The notes under the pieces were generated by a model, which saw only the letters and a program-made list of their open reading frames with translations, was not told where the DNA came from and did not search any database. A DNA stretch of 64,000 nucleotides from Oscillospiraceae bacterium (GTDB taxonomy: Bacteria > Bacillota > Clostridia > Oscillospirales > CAG-272): NCBI GenBank assembly GCA_015064735.1, contig SVRP01000011.1, positions 7,633 to 71,632 of the forward strand. The letters are read 5' to 3'. The position numbers and the translations under genes are program-made. Positions within the stretch are counted from its first letter, which is position 1, and each line of letters starts with the position of its first letter. Shown one piece after another: positions 9,601-18,293 of the stretch.

Positions 9601-10033
9601 TTATTCTTCCGTCAGCCGTCCCGTATTTGCCGTTATTCGAGGATATAAGATTATTGTTTATATCCTGCCAGACTCCGCTTGCGTCCTTTCTGTGGACGGG
9701 CTTTGCGTAGACCACGGCTTCTACCGTACCGTCGGGCAGAGCAAAATGCTTTACGTTTTCCTCTCGCCTATCTGTTATCTCTATGACGTTGCCTATCCTC
9801 TCCGAGGAAATAAAACTCTGTGTTTCAAGATATGATAGAGCATCTGTGCTTTCAACAGAATCGGAGATGTTTATGATGCTTTCTGCTGTTGCGTCGGCAG
9901 ATGGCGCCTCTGTGCTGTCATCAACAGCAAAAGCGCCCAAAGACGAGCTGAAAATGAGCATCACCAACGAGAGCAGCATAGCTACAAGCTTCAAATAGAG
10001 CTTCGGTTTCTTAAGCATAGTCTTTTGTTTCAT
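6644..10033 (-). CDS. Large secreted protein: DNRLRE-like N-terminal region, ricin/beta-trefoil-like middle, caspase/CHAT-like C-terminus
   Basis: Signal peptide MKQKTMLKKPKLYLKLVAMLLSLVMLIFSSSLGAFA; 'KDTYVSSVWSERNTNYNGLDYLELG'; 'YYIQNVQTENYVDTG'; 'THGNASGIQL...LIYGACGTALGGRGADNLA'. Confidence 0.75.
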   Translation of the reverse strand: MKQKTMLKKPKLYLKLVAMLLSLVMLIFSSSLGAFAVDDSTEAPSADATAESIINISDSVESTDALSYLETQSFISSERIGNVIEITDRREENVKHFALPDGTVEAVVYAKPVHRKDASGVWQDINNNLISSNNGKYGTADGRISFSQSLPSLTISEDGYTVSMEYAENESPSLGNIESTDTVTYIPSVINAPARDIKYDTLEEAQKINNKGSLTYTSNKSKIEYILDGNNVKENIIINSPLSSYEYIFKLTLGGLTAVLSDNGDILLNDGEDTKYIIPAPFMYDAEGNVSYDAEYELIEVKEGLYLIRLTASSEWINHEDRVFPVTLDPSINSPSDTIKDTYVSSVWSERNTNYNGLDYLELGFYKSVYIYVEPPQLPANITVNTATLNVYNYYDGYEGSMTVGVHEIREPWEDDTVTASSNLSYEEDPFTTVSMTAEPEYSEYNARQASIPIISYVTEWISPLGTEEYYGFALRHSSGTIDSSGHISLISSESSMDMGALISINYSYDLIDGVYAFKNLGASSRWMTVPLAEGQSVPIVGTHVQQKHSSTNLADEDVFDRTSLFKVTKIYDAVDDINSIYTITSMLDNSMHLQILANGQAVVDRIYPYESITSAEMFRFEPVGRYFNIISCAYGGTEVLAVINTSTPDLSTVEQESTKARWEIYRYTGVEQANVTVEYPSSWDDVGIISERTYDVSVEPILWSTCTNIGEPYIDLHDDFTDMGDFTWNENTGLGTFVAEKFGTVRFVCKIPYGNGQTANIVSYDFQIVPQEGTYYIQNVQTENYVDTGAWSDAPNSAVYQSEFTNGTNLRWIIEHAEGTGGYVRIKSAYSEYYLGVNSNNITEVIEKSATSNSTDPYVLWKIEKSYFNRFLIVCKATEDTGYVLSISETETDSNLIQAPLANEFFLTDKWFVHIYKDASLIAFESTRAEAFPAISQTLNSMGYTDIFDNSSTLSLGMLADEVLSRMSYSRIALIRTHGNASGIQLSDNSYITQSMLEQNVGDYFKCTEVLIYGACGTALGGRGADNLAQTTVDVGARTVIGFQNTVHYQACNDWCEKFFEYYEDYSSQSEKTILNACFETTKFYLPTVSETIGSINESIYGKYEYVDGDGTLVSVRNYVVCGEYEFP

Positions 10034-10074
10034 AACTTTTTCTCCTTTCTCTTTGAAAAAATGTCTTGATATAA

Positions 10075-10197
10075 AAAAGCACATAGATCCCCATGCTCGA
10101 ATCTATGCGCTTTGCGTACTGTTTTATTTCCCCCACTCGGCGCATTTCCGTCGGGCGTTCTTTTTCTGATCTTATTATACCATATTTTTCCTATACT
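10075..10197 (-). promoter_or_regulatory. Leader with candidate transcription attenuator upstream of 6644..10033
   Basis: TTGACA-17-TATAAT minus-strand promoter; terminator GCGCAUAGAUUCGAGCAUGGGGAUCUAUGUGCUUUUUU before the RBS; upstream AUGCGC can pair with terminator 5' arm GCGCAU. Confidence 0.6.
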
Positions 10198-10232
10198 GTC
10201 AAGAGGTGATTTTGCGACAACTTCGGACATAA

Positions 10233-10262
10233 AAAGGCCTGCGAAATTCGCAGGTCTTTTCT
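10233..10262. terminator. Intrinsic terminator downstream of ispH-S1
   Basis: aaaaaggcctgcgaaattcgcaggtctttt. Confidence 0.75.
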
Positions 10263-10278
10263 TATGCTAATGTTAAAA

Positions 10279-12321
10279 TTATTCCTCGGTAGCTTCTGTA
10301 GCTTCCTCAGCATATTCCTCGGTAGCTTCTGCAGCTTCCTCAGCATATTCCTCGGGCATAGCCTCTGCTTCTGCCTGTGCCTCGTCAAGAAGCGCGCGGA
10401 TAGAAAGGCTTACCTTCTGGTTTTCCTCGTCGATAGCGATGATCTTTGCGTCAACTACCTGACCAACCTCAAGAACGTCAGCGGGCTTGCCGATCTTCTG
10501 CTGAGCGATCTGAGAAATGTGGATAAGTCCGTCAACACCGTCAACTATCTCAGCAAATGCTCCGAAGGGCATAAGGCTTACGATCTTTACGGATGCTACG
10601 TCGCCTACACCGTACTTGCCGGTGAAGATGTACCAGGGATTGGTAGCGTCGGTCTTGTATCCGAGAGAGATTCTCTTCTTTTCAGCATCGAAGCTCTTTA
10701 CGAATACGGTGATCTCCTGTCCTACGGAAACAACTGCAGCAGGGGTGGAAATGGGAGTCCAGGAAAGCTCGGTCTTGTGAACCATTCCGTCTACTCCGCC
10801 AAGGTCTACGAATGCGCCGTAAGAGGTAAGGCTCTTGACAACTCCGGTAAATACCTTTCCTTCTTCCATAGAAGCCCAGAAAGCTTCTTCCTTTGCTCTT
10901 CTCTCCTCACGGAGAACAACACGGATAGAACCGATTGCACGGTTACCCTTGATCTCGATAACCTTTATCTTAACCTCGTTGCCCTTAATGGACGCAAGAT
11001 CGCCGTCCTTGGGAACACCCGTATGGGATGCGGGAACGAATACACGGTTTGCGCCTATTGCCACGGTAACTCCGCCCTTAACGGCGTCTACTACCTTACC
11101 GCAGAGGATTTCGCCGTTTTCACAAGCATCAACGATCTTCTGCCAATTCTTTGCGGCATCAACCTGCTTCTTGGAAAGCTCAGCAATTCCGTCTACGTCG
11201 GAAAGACGAGTTACACGGGCTTCTATTTCATCACCCTTTTTGAACATATCTGTAAGCTTTGCAGATGCGTCGTCGGTTATCTGTTCAGCCTTGATATATC
11301 CCGTAACTTGCGCGCCGAGGTCGAGAGTAATCTCTGTGTCGGTAACGTTGGTTACTGTTCCGGTTACGATATCTCCTTGTTTTATAGTTTTGAACGATGT
11401 TTCGAGCAATTCTTCAAAAATTTCACTCATGGTTTTATGTACCTCCTGAATTACGCCTGACGGAGTTGAAGCCCCCGCGGCTATGCCCACTCTTGTGTGA
11501 GCTGACATTATAAAATTAAGCTCCTCTATCTCATCGGGCCGTTCAATCCGATAAGATTCGGGGCAAATTTTCTTACAAATATCGTACAGCTTCGCGGTAT
11601 TGGAGCTGTCTGTACCGCCTATGACGATCATTATATCGCTTCTGGCTGACAATTCTGCCGCTTCTGTCTGTCTCAATTCCGTAACACTACATATTGTATC
11701 AAAAATTAACGCGTTTGTATATAGTTTTTTTAAAATTTCTTGACTTTTTTTCCATTCATTTAAATTTTGTGTAGTCTGAGCTGCCATTATGGGAGTTTTT
11801 TCCTTATATTTTTTAAAAACTCCCTCATCAATTGCCCGCTGCAGCGCCTCCGAGGACTCAAAGGTGAGCTTGTCGTAATCAAAATAGCTCATAATACCCA
11901 CCACCTCGGGGTGGCTCGCCTTGCCGATAAGTATGAACAGATTTTCTTCCTTGGAATTTTCCTCGGCTATTTTATGTATCTTTTTAACAAAGGGACAGGT
12001 ACAGTCCTCATAGTCGAAATAAGGATTTTCCTCTCTGCATCTGCGCAGTACTGCCTCGTCCTCGCGAGGAATTCCGTGAGCTCTTACGAACACCCTGACG
12101 GGCGCCTCTGCCGTAGCCTGCCCCGCAAGAGCCTCTATGTCGTCAATAGATGCAATTTTTACTCCCTTTTCCTCAAGCTCCTTATTATAGGTGTTATTAT
12201 GTATAAGCGTACCGAGAGTATAAAGTCTCTCGCCCTTAAATTTTCCTATTCTCCCTTCAAGTGCGTCTGTTGCTCTTTTTACTCCGAAGCAAAAGCCCGA
12301 CGCTTTAGCAATCTCTACCAT
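10279..12321 (-). CDS. ispH: 4-hydroxy-3-methylbut-2-enyl diphosphate reductase (IspH/LytB) fused to S1 RNA-binding domains
   Basis: MVEIAKASGFCFGVKRA...; multiple S1 motifs (GYIKAEQI, GAFVDLGGVDGMVHKTELSW, DGLIHISQIA). Confidence 0.95.
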   Translation of the reverse strand: MVEIAKASGFCFGVKRATDALEGRIGKFKGERLYTLGTLIHNNTYNKELEEKGVKIASIDDIEALAGQATAEAPVRVFVRAHGIPREDEAVLRRCREENPYFDYEDCTCPFVKKIHKIAEENSKEENLFILIGKASHPEVVGIMSYFDYDKLTFESSEALQRAIDEGVFKKYKEKTPIMAAQTTQNLNEWKKSQEILKKLYTNALIFDTICSVTELRQTEAAELSARSDIMIVIGGTDSSNTAKLYDICKKICPESYRIERPDEIEELNFIMSAHTRVGIAAGASTPSGVIQEVHKTMSEIFEELLETSFKTIKQGDIVTGTVTNVTDTEITLDLGAQVTGYIKAEQITDDASAKLTDMFKKGDEIEARVTRLSDVDGIAELSKKQVDAAKNWQKIVDACENGEILCGKVVDAVKGGVTVAIGANRVFVPASHTGVPKDGDLASIKGNEVKIKVIEIKGNRAIGSIRVVLREERRAKEEAFWASMEEGKVFTGVVKSLTSYGAFVDLGGVDGMVHKTELSWTPISTPAAVVSVGQEITVFVKSFDAEKKRISLGYKTDATNPWYIFTGKYGVGDVASVKIVSLMPFGAFAEIVDGVDGLIHISQIAQQKIGKPADVLEVGQVVDAKIIAIDEENQKVSLSIRALLDEAQAEAEAMPEEYAEEAAEATEEYAEEATEATEE

Positions 12322-12350
12322 AAGTATAATTCGGGGAACACTCCGTAAAA

Positions 12351-13085
12351 TTACTTCTCCCCTGCCGCCTTTCTTGCCGCTTGTCTTTCTGCCTTCTTAG
12401 CCTTTTTGATTTCTCTGTTGTGAGCCCTTGCGGTCTTTTCGTCAAAGCTCTCGCCAAGCAAGCATATTTCGTTGAATACGTAATCGGTTATTCTTGCGTA
12501 TTCGCCCGATGCCTCGGGATCATAGCCAAGACTTTCAAAGGATATTGGCTTGCCTATTATTACCCAGGTCTTTCTGAAAAAGATGAATTTGTTGTTTTTT
12601 CTTACGATATATGCGGGAATGACAGTCGCTTCTGCCTTTGTAGCAATAAGCGCCGCTCCGTTTTTCTTGGGTGTGCTTCTGGGATCGACCTCAGGATATC
12701 TGTGTCCTTGAGGGAATATACCCATACACTTGCCCTCACTGACCATTGAGACACAACTCTTTATTGTTCCTACGTCCTTTCCCTCTCTGTCTATGGGAAA
12801 AGCACCCAGCATTCTTACAAGTCCGGATACAACGGGAACCTTAAAAAGCTCTTTTTTTGCCATAAAACGAACCTGATGCTTCTTAAAGGCATAGCAAAGA
12901 ACCACGGGGTCGGTAGCCGACGTATGGTTAGCGCATACTATAAAGCCTCCGTCATCGGGCTCGTTTTCCCTGCCCGTAACGTGTATTCTGAAAAGTCTGC
13001 CCACGAAGCCCGCAAGCAAAGCGTATACCGTGCGATACACTCTGCTGTTTGCGGCGGTCTTTTTCTCCTTGCGTTTCTTACCCAT
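12351..13085 (-). CDS. plsC: 1-acyl-sn-glycerol-3-phosphate acyltransferase
   Basis: CANHTSATDPVVLCY and GIFPQGHR acyltransferase motifs. Confidence 0.9.
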   Translation of the reverse strand: MGKKRKEKKTAANSRVYRTVYALLAGFVGRLFRIHVTGRENEPDDGGFIVCANHTSATDPVVLCYAFKKHQVRFMAKKELFKVPVVSGLVRMLGAFPIDREGKDVGTIKSCVSMVSEGKCMGIFPQGHRYPEVDPRSTPKKNGAALIATKAEATVIPAYIVRKNNKFIFFRKTWVIIGKPISFESLGYDPEASGEYARITDYVFNEICLLGESFDEKTARAHNREIKKAKKAERQAARKAAGEK

Positions 13086-13115
13086 GCGGTTTCTCCTTTT
13101 CGGGGAATTAAGATT

Positions 13116-13796
13116 TTATTTCTCGGTCTTTTCCTTTACTATCTCTATTATGCGCTCCACCGTTCCTTCAAAGGTCAGGTCGGTGTTGTCGAGAAGGATA
13201 GCGTCCTTTGCCGCCGTTGCGGGTGCTACTGCTCTTGTACTGTCGTTGGTATCTCTTTCGTTCATCTCCGCAAGAACGTCCTCGTATCTGACGTCGGTCT
13301 GACCCTTTGCAAGAAGCTCGTTATATCTGCGCATTGCCCTGCACTCGGCAGATGCCGTAAGATATATCTTCACCTCGGCGTCGGGAAGAATGACGGTACC
13401 AATATCACGACCGTCCATTATTACGCTGTTCTTTCTCGCTATATCCTTCTGTGTGTCAAGCAAAAAGGCTCTTACGGCAGGTATTGCCGAAACAGCGGAC
13501 GCATACATAGACATTTCGGGAGTACGTATCTTATCTCCGAGATCCTCACCGTTAAGGTAAACTCTCTGAGAACCGTCTATATATTTTACCTCTATGGTAA
13601 TATCGTCGAGCAAGGGAGTAACCTCCTCTGCGCTCTTGGGATTTTTGTTCATTTTTCTTACGTAGTAGCCCACGGTTCTGTAAAGAGCCCCCGTGTCAAC
13701 GTAAACTATACCGAGCTTTGCAGCTACTGCCTTGGATACTGTGCTTTTTCCCGCTCCGCCGGGACCGTCGATTGCAATTTTCATAATTTCCTCCAA
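13116..13796 (-). CDS. cmk: Cytidylate kinase
   Basis: IAIDGPGGAGKSTVSK...YVDTGALYRTVG, MDGRDIGTVILPDAEVKIYLTASAE. Confidence 0.96.
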   Translation of the reverse strand: MEEIMKIAIDGPGGAGKSTVSKAVAAKLGIVYVDTGALYRTVGYYVRKMNKNPKSAEEVTPLLDDITIEVKYIDGSQRVYLNGEDLGDKIRTPEMSMYASAVSAIPAVRAFLLDTQKDIARKNSVIMDGRDIGTVILPDAEVKIYLTASAECRAMRRYNELLAKGQTDVRYEDVLAEMNERDTNDSTRAVAPATAAKDAILLDNTDLTFEGTVERIIEIVKEKTEK

Positions 13797-14037
13797 AACA
13801 GCAGGTGTATTTTCCTGCTTGATTTATTGTTGTAATAAGTTACTGCAAATATCAGGAAAAACCCCTCTTGTGGTTTTTCCTCTTGCTTTTTCTCTGAAAA
13901 AGCAATTCACCTTTTCGGGCGCTTTTGACGATTGGGAATTCCGCTCTCTGCGGAGAGCGGGGACGCGGGTCGCTTTTTGAAAAAAGCTCCGCAAAAACTT
14001 CCTTTTTGTGTTGACGGATTGTTTGTGCGTTTAGAAT

Positions 14038-15279
14038 TTAGCATTTGCAGCAAGCGTTGCTTCCTGCGAGTGCGCCGGTGGAAAAGGCTATTTGCAGATT
14101 AAACCCGCCCGTATATGCGTCTACGTCGATTATCTCTCCCGCAAAGTAGAGTCCCGAAACAAGCTTTGAGCTCATGGTCTTGGGGTCTATTTCCTTTACG
14201 TTTATTCCTCCCTTGGTGATTATCGCCTCGTTTATGGGGCGGAATCCGTCAAGGGATACGGGCAATTCCCGAATAAGCGAAAGCAGCCTCGCTCTTTCCT
14301 CTCTCGTTATAGAGTTTACCTTTTTTCTCTCGTATATTCCCGATAGCTTTATAATAACGGGGATCATTTTCTTGGGAAGCAGGTCGTCAAGAGAATTTAC
14401 GAAATCCTTGTTTCCGTACTTTGAAAAATCGGACAGCAATCTTGCGTCCAGGGTCTTTTCGTCAAGAGCGGGCTTGAGATTTATTCTTGCTTCATACCTG
14501 CCCTCACATATATCCGAAAGATGAGCCGATGCCGAAAGCACCATAGGTCCCGTGATTCCGAAGTGTGTAAACATCATCTCTCCGAAATCCTCATAGACCG
14601 TCTTTCCGTTTCTTTTATCTATAACACTCATTGATACGTTTTTCAATGAAAGTCCCTGCATCCGGGCGCATATTTTTGAACGGCTGACAATCGGTACAAG
14701 AGAAGGCTTAAGCTCTGTTACGCTATGTCCAAGCTCCTTAGCCATTCTAAATCCGTCGCCGTCCGATCCCGTCCTCGGATAGGAAAGTCCCCCGGTAGCC
14801 AGAATAACACTGTCGGCAAAAACTGTGTCTCCGTCAACCGATACCCCTTTTACCGAGCCGCTTTCGGTAAGTATCCTCTCGCATTTACCGAAGAGGAATT
14901 TCACTCCTCTTTTTCTGCAAGCGCCGACCAAGGCTTTAACTATATCCTCCGCCTTGTCGGACACGGGGAAAACACGCTTTCCTCTCTCGACCTTAAGGGG
15001 CACTCCCTCATTCTCAAAAAAAATCTGAAGCTCCTCCGAGGATAGAAAGCTGAATGCTCCGTACAGAAATCTCGGATTGGTGGGTATGTTCTGCAGAAGC
15101 TCCTGCAAATTACTGTCGTTGGTTACGTTGCATCTGCCCTTGCCCGTAATCCTGAGCTTTCTGCCGCAGGCGTTTCCCTTTTCCACAAGGGTTACGTCAG
15201 CGCCGCCGTCGGATGCGTATATTGCCGCCATCATTCCCGCCGCGCCGCCGCCTATTATTACTACCTTAGTTTTTTCCAT
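14038..15279 (-). CDS. NAD(P)/FAD-dependent oxidoreductase (HI0933/YhiN-like)
   Basis: VIIGGGAAGMMAAIYA, GKGRCNVTN, GLYFAGEIIDVDAYTGGFNLQIAFSTG. Confidence 0.93.
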   Translation of the reverse strand: MEKTKVVIIGGGAAGMMAAIYASDGGADVTLVEKGNACGRKLRITGKGRCNVTNDSNLQELLQNIPTNPRFLYGAFSFLSSEELQIFFENEGVPLKVERGKRVFPVSDKAEDIVKALVGACRKRGVKFLFGKCERILTESGSVKGVSVDGDTVFADSVILATGGLSYPRTGSDGDGFRMAKELGHSVTELKPSLVPIVSRSKICARMQGLSLKNVSMSVIDKRNGKTVYEDFGEMMFTHFGITGPMVLSASAHLSDICEGRYEARINLKPALDEKTLDARLLSDFSKYGNKDFVNSLDDLLPKKMIPVIIKLSGIYERKKVNSITREERARLLSLIRELPVSLDGFRPINEAIITKGGINVKEIDPKTMSSKLVSGLYFAGEIIDVDAYTGGFNLQIAFSTGALAGSNACCKC

Positions 15280-15280
15280 A

Positions 15281-16138
15281 TTACTGGTTTTTGTCGTATA
15301 CGTCATACTCGTCCCAGATCTCCTCAAGACGGCGAAGTCTTATACGCAAATCCTCCTGCTTCTTTCTGGAAAGAGCCACTATTATTGCGTTTATTATACT
15401 CATGGGTGCAACGAGAGAGTCAACGATAGATGCCATGTCGCTCTTTGCCGCAAGTATCTGATTTGCTCCTGCGGCTATGGGAGAGGCTTCGCTGTCGGTT
15501 ATGGCAACAACGTCGGTACCCTTGCTCTTCGCATAGTTTACCGCGTGGATTATTCTCTTTGAATATCTTGGGAAGCTTATTGCTATCATAACGTCCTCGC
15601 CTCCGATGCTCATGATCTGCTCAAACATCTCGCTTCCCGAGGTGGTCTGTATGAATTTTACGTTGTCGAACATCATGCAAAGACCGTGGGAAAGGAATCC
15701 CGCAAGGGACGAGGACGCGCGGACACCGAGAATATAAATATTCTTTGCCTCGGATATTTTTTCAACCGCTTCCTCAAAAGCCGCCTTGTCAACCGTGTCG
15801 AGTGTGTCCTTTATCTTATCAACATCTCCGAGAAGAACCGCCGAAAGAATATCTCCGTCGCCTATGAGGCTGTTTGTAACCTCCATTCGTTGGAAAGCAG
15901 TGAGTCTGGTTCTGACTATTTCCTGAAGCACGTGCTGAAATTCGGGGTATCCGCTGAATCCCAGCTCAATGGCAAAGCGCACCACCGTAGACTCTGATAC
16001 GTTTACTATCTTTCCGAGCTTTGACGCGGTCATATAAGCCGCCTTATCGTAATTTTCAAGGATATACTTTGATATAAGCTTCTGCCCCTTTGAAAATGTA
16101 GGCATTCTCTTTTCTATATCGTTCAGTAGATTTCTCAT
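15281..16138 (-). CDS. MurR/RpiR family transcriptional regulator
   Basis: N-terminal HTH (VSESTVVRFAIELGFSGYPEFQ) plus SIS domain. Confidence 0.92.
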   Translation of the reverse strand: MRNLLNDIEKRMPTFSKGQKLISKYILENYDKAAYMTASKLGKIVNVSESTVVRFAIELGFSGYPEFQHVLQEIVRTRLTAFQRMEVTNSLIGDGDILSAVLLGDVDKIKDTLDTVDKAAFEEAVEKISEAKNIYILGVRASSSLAGFLSHGLCMMFDNVKFIQTTSGSEMFEQIMSIGGEDVMIAISFPRYSKRIIHAVNYAKSKGTDVVAITDSEASPIAAGANQILAAKSDMASIVDSLVAPMSIINAIIVALSRKKQEDLRIRLRRLEEIWDEYDVYDKNQ

Positions 16139-16158
16139 ACAATACCTTTCTGCCGTTA

Positions 16159-16512
16159 TTAAAACTCGGCTACGGTCAATTTTATAAGGAGATTCCTGTC
16201 ATCGGGAGCATCCCCCTTAAGAGCTGCCTTATTTCTGCGTATCTCTCCGCATCTTTCACATTTGTGTATAATTATAAATCCTTTTTTGGGATCGGGCTCT
16301 GTACGCACGGGACGAAGATGGCCGCGGCAGGGATTTGCTCTGTCGCCCGGATTTACGTCCACGTGCAAGGACCACAGACAAAAGGGACAGTGGTTTCTCG
16401 AGGTATACCCAAGAGGCGGAACCTCCTTGCCGCAATGGGCGCATATAAAGGACTCGTCCTTTTTTGAAAATCTCTTGATTTCGAGGTCTCCCCCGTTTTC
16501 GAAATTATCCAT
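16159..16512 (-). CDS. RNHCP domain-containing protein
   Basis: FICAHCGKEVPPLGYTSRNHCPFCLWSLHVD. Confidence 0.85.
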   Translation of the reverse strand: MDNFENGGDLEIKRFSKKDESFICAHCGKEVPPLGYTSRNHCPFCLWSLHVDVNPGDRANPCRGHLRPVRTEPDPKKGFIIIHKCERCGEIRRNKAALKGDAPDDRNLLIKLTVAEF

Positions 16513-16514
16513 AC

Positions 16515-17267
16515 TTAACCTTTTATAAAATTCTTTATGGCTCTGCGGTCTTTCCCCGTAAGCTTCTGTTCAACAATATCTGTCTTGTAGTCGTAAATGC
16601 AGAGAACTCCGTCTGCCGTTTCCTCATAGTCTACCTCTGTGCCGTAGCAGAAATAAATGTCGCTGTATACGGCAAGAAGCTCTCCGCTTTCAATAATTTC
16701 GGACAGAGACAGCCCGATGTCGTCAAAATCGAATACGTATCGGTAGTAGTTGTAAAGCGCCTTTCTTCCGTGGAGTGTCTGAGAGGGCTTAATGCGTCTA
16801 TACTCAACAGCATCCTTTACGTCTCCGCCGTTATCGGCATCGTTTTCGGGAGTAAGGTCAAGCTGAACGGAGAGACTGAAATCAAAAAGATACGCATCCA
16901 GAGGCGGAATCTCTTCAAGCTTCTTATCCTCGGCAATGGAGCGGACGGTACTGTTATTGTATCTGAAAACAAGCTGTATCTGATTTGCGTCGGGAATTAT
17001 ATAGCATTCGCTTACGGTATAATATCCTCTGTTTCGCTCTGCCGTTGTTATGCTCTTCTGGTCCTGATTGAAAATATAAAGATTATTTCCGTGAGTCTCG
17101 TATGCCGCCGCAAGCTTTTCGTTGGGTATCATCGCCTTAAGCTCTTTTGGGGTACTTGACGAGAATATTCTCCAAAGAATAAGAGCTATAACCGAGAAAA
17201 CCACGGCAAGCGCCAAGCCCTTTATTATTCTTGCGGTAAATCTAAAACCTCTTGAAACTCTTGACAT
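16515..17267 (-). CDS. Hypothetical membrane-anchored protein
   Basis: ORF 250 aa, N-terminal TM, contiguous with the upstream gene set. Confidence 0.65.
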   Translation of the reverse strand: MSRVSRGFRFTARIIKGLALAVVFSVIALILWRIFSSSTPKELKAMIPNEKLAAAYETHGNNLYIFNQDQKSITTAERNRGYYTVSECYIIPDANQIQLVFRYNNSTVRSIAEDKKLEEIPPLDAYLFDFSLSVQLDLTPENDADNGGDVKDAVEYRRIKPSQTLHGRKALYNYYRYVFDFDDIGLSLSEIIESGELLAVYSDIYFCYGTEVDYEETADGVLCIYDYKTDIVEQKLTGKDRRAIKNFIKG

Positions 17268-17476
17268 TACGACTCCTTTTCGGTATAATATTTATTGATG
17301 GGTAAACTTATATTACATACTCTTGTATTATATCACATTTTTTGGTTTATTTCAAGTGTTTTTGCAAGACAGCATAACAAAAATTTCAAAAATTACGTGT
17401 TTTGAGCGTATTTTTGCAAGATATGTCGGCGGTCATTGCACAAATGCCTACCTTTATAAATTTCTCGGGGGTAATT

Positions 17477-18004
17477 ATGTACGAGCTCATTCCTTCAAAA
17501 ACCAATAAAAAAGCTCAGAATATCATTCTCGTTCTCTTTTTGGGTGCGGCGGGAATCTTTTTCCTTTCAACCTTTCTCGAGGGACTATCCTTCCTTTGGG
17601 TGTTCCAGCTTTTCGCTATTATACTCATGGGAGCGGCTATATATCTCGTCTCACGGTACACGGCTAAAATATATCTTTACCGCGTAGCTCCCACCGATTC
17701 GGGCACCGACCTTACGGTTCACGAAACCTCTCCCGGCGGGAAGAGAGTTAAGACCGTTTGCCGCATAGGGCTTTCTTCCATTAAAAAAAGGGTAAAGCTT
17801 GAGGGCAAGGACTGTTCTCTTGCGGATATACGCAAGGAAAAGAAGCCTACATACGATTACAGACCCGACCTTTATCCGAACGAAAGCATTCTCATACTCT
17901 CGGACGAGGGGGGCACCGAGGTCTATATATGTCTTGCTTACGACGAAAAGCTCTTTGAGCTTCTTTCCCCAAACGAGGACGGAAATGAAGAGAACGAAGA
18001 TTGA
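17477..18004 (+). CDS. Hypothetical two-TM membrane protein
   Basis: MYELIPSKTNKKAQNIILVLFLGAAGIFFL; adjacent to gatC. Confidence 0.65.
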   Translation: MYELIPSKTNKKAQNIILVLFLGAAGIFFLSTFLEGLSFLWVFQLFAIILMGAAIYLVSRYTAKIYLYRVAPTDSGTDLTVHETSPGGKRVKTVCRIGLSSIKKRVKLEGKDCSLADIRKEKKPTYDYRPDLYPNESILILSDEGGTEVYICLAYDEKLFELLSPNEDGNEENED

Positions 18005-18293
18005 CCTTGACGCTCTTGCCTCTCTTTCGGGACTTTCGCTATCAAACTCCGAAAGGCTCTCTTTTGAGAGGAACATGGAAGAGCTTATTTCCTTTGCCGA
18101 CAGAATAAAGGACTTTAACGGCAGCTCCCTTGGCAAAGAGCCCTTTTTCGTTCACTCCGAAAAAGACGTTCTGCGCAATGACGTGTGCAGGGAAAGCCTT
18201 TCTTCCAATGCTCTTTTGTCTGCATCGGCAGAAAAGCAACACGGATATATTTCCGTACCCGAGATCCTCTCTGATAAGGGGGCGGACAAATGA
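17985..18293 (+). CDS. gatC: Asp-tRNA(Asn)/Glu-tRNA(Gln) amidotransferase subunit C
   Basis: IDLDALASLSGLSLSNSERLSFERNMEELISFADRI; directly precedes gatA. Confidence 0.85.
   Translation: MKRTKIDLDALASLSGLSLSNSERLSFERNMEELISFADRIKDFNGSSLGKEPFFVHSEKDVLRNDVCRESLSSNALLSASAEKQHGYISVPEILSDKGADK

Noticed and set aside
10264-11460. 398-aa plus-strand ORF
   Set aside because: Antisense to ispH-S1.
13800-14037. Possible gene or RNA between cmk and the YhiN-like gene
   Set aside because: Low-complexity K/F-type repeat sequence (ggtcgctttttgaaaaaagctccgcaaaaac) without ORF or convincing structure; probably a dispersed intergenic repeat.
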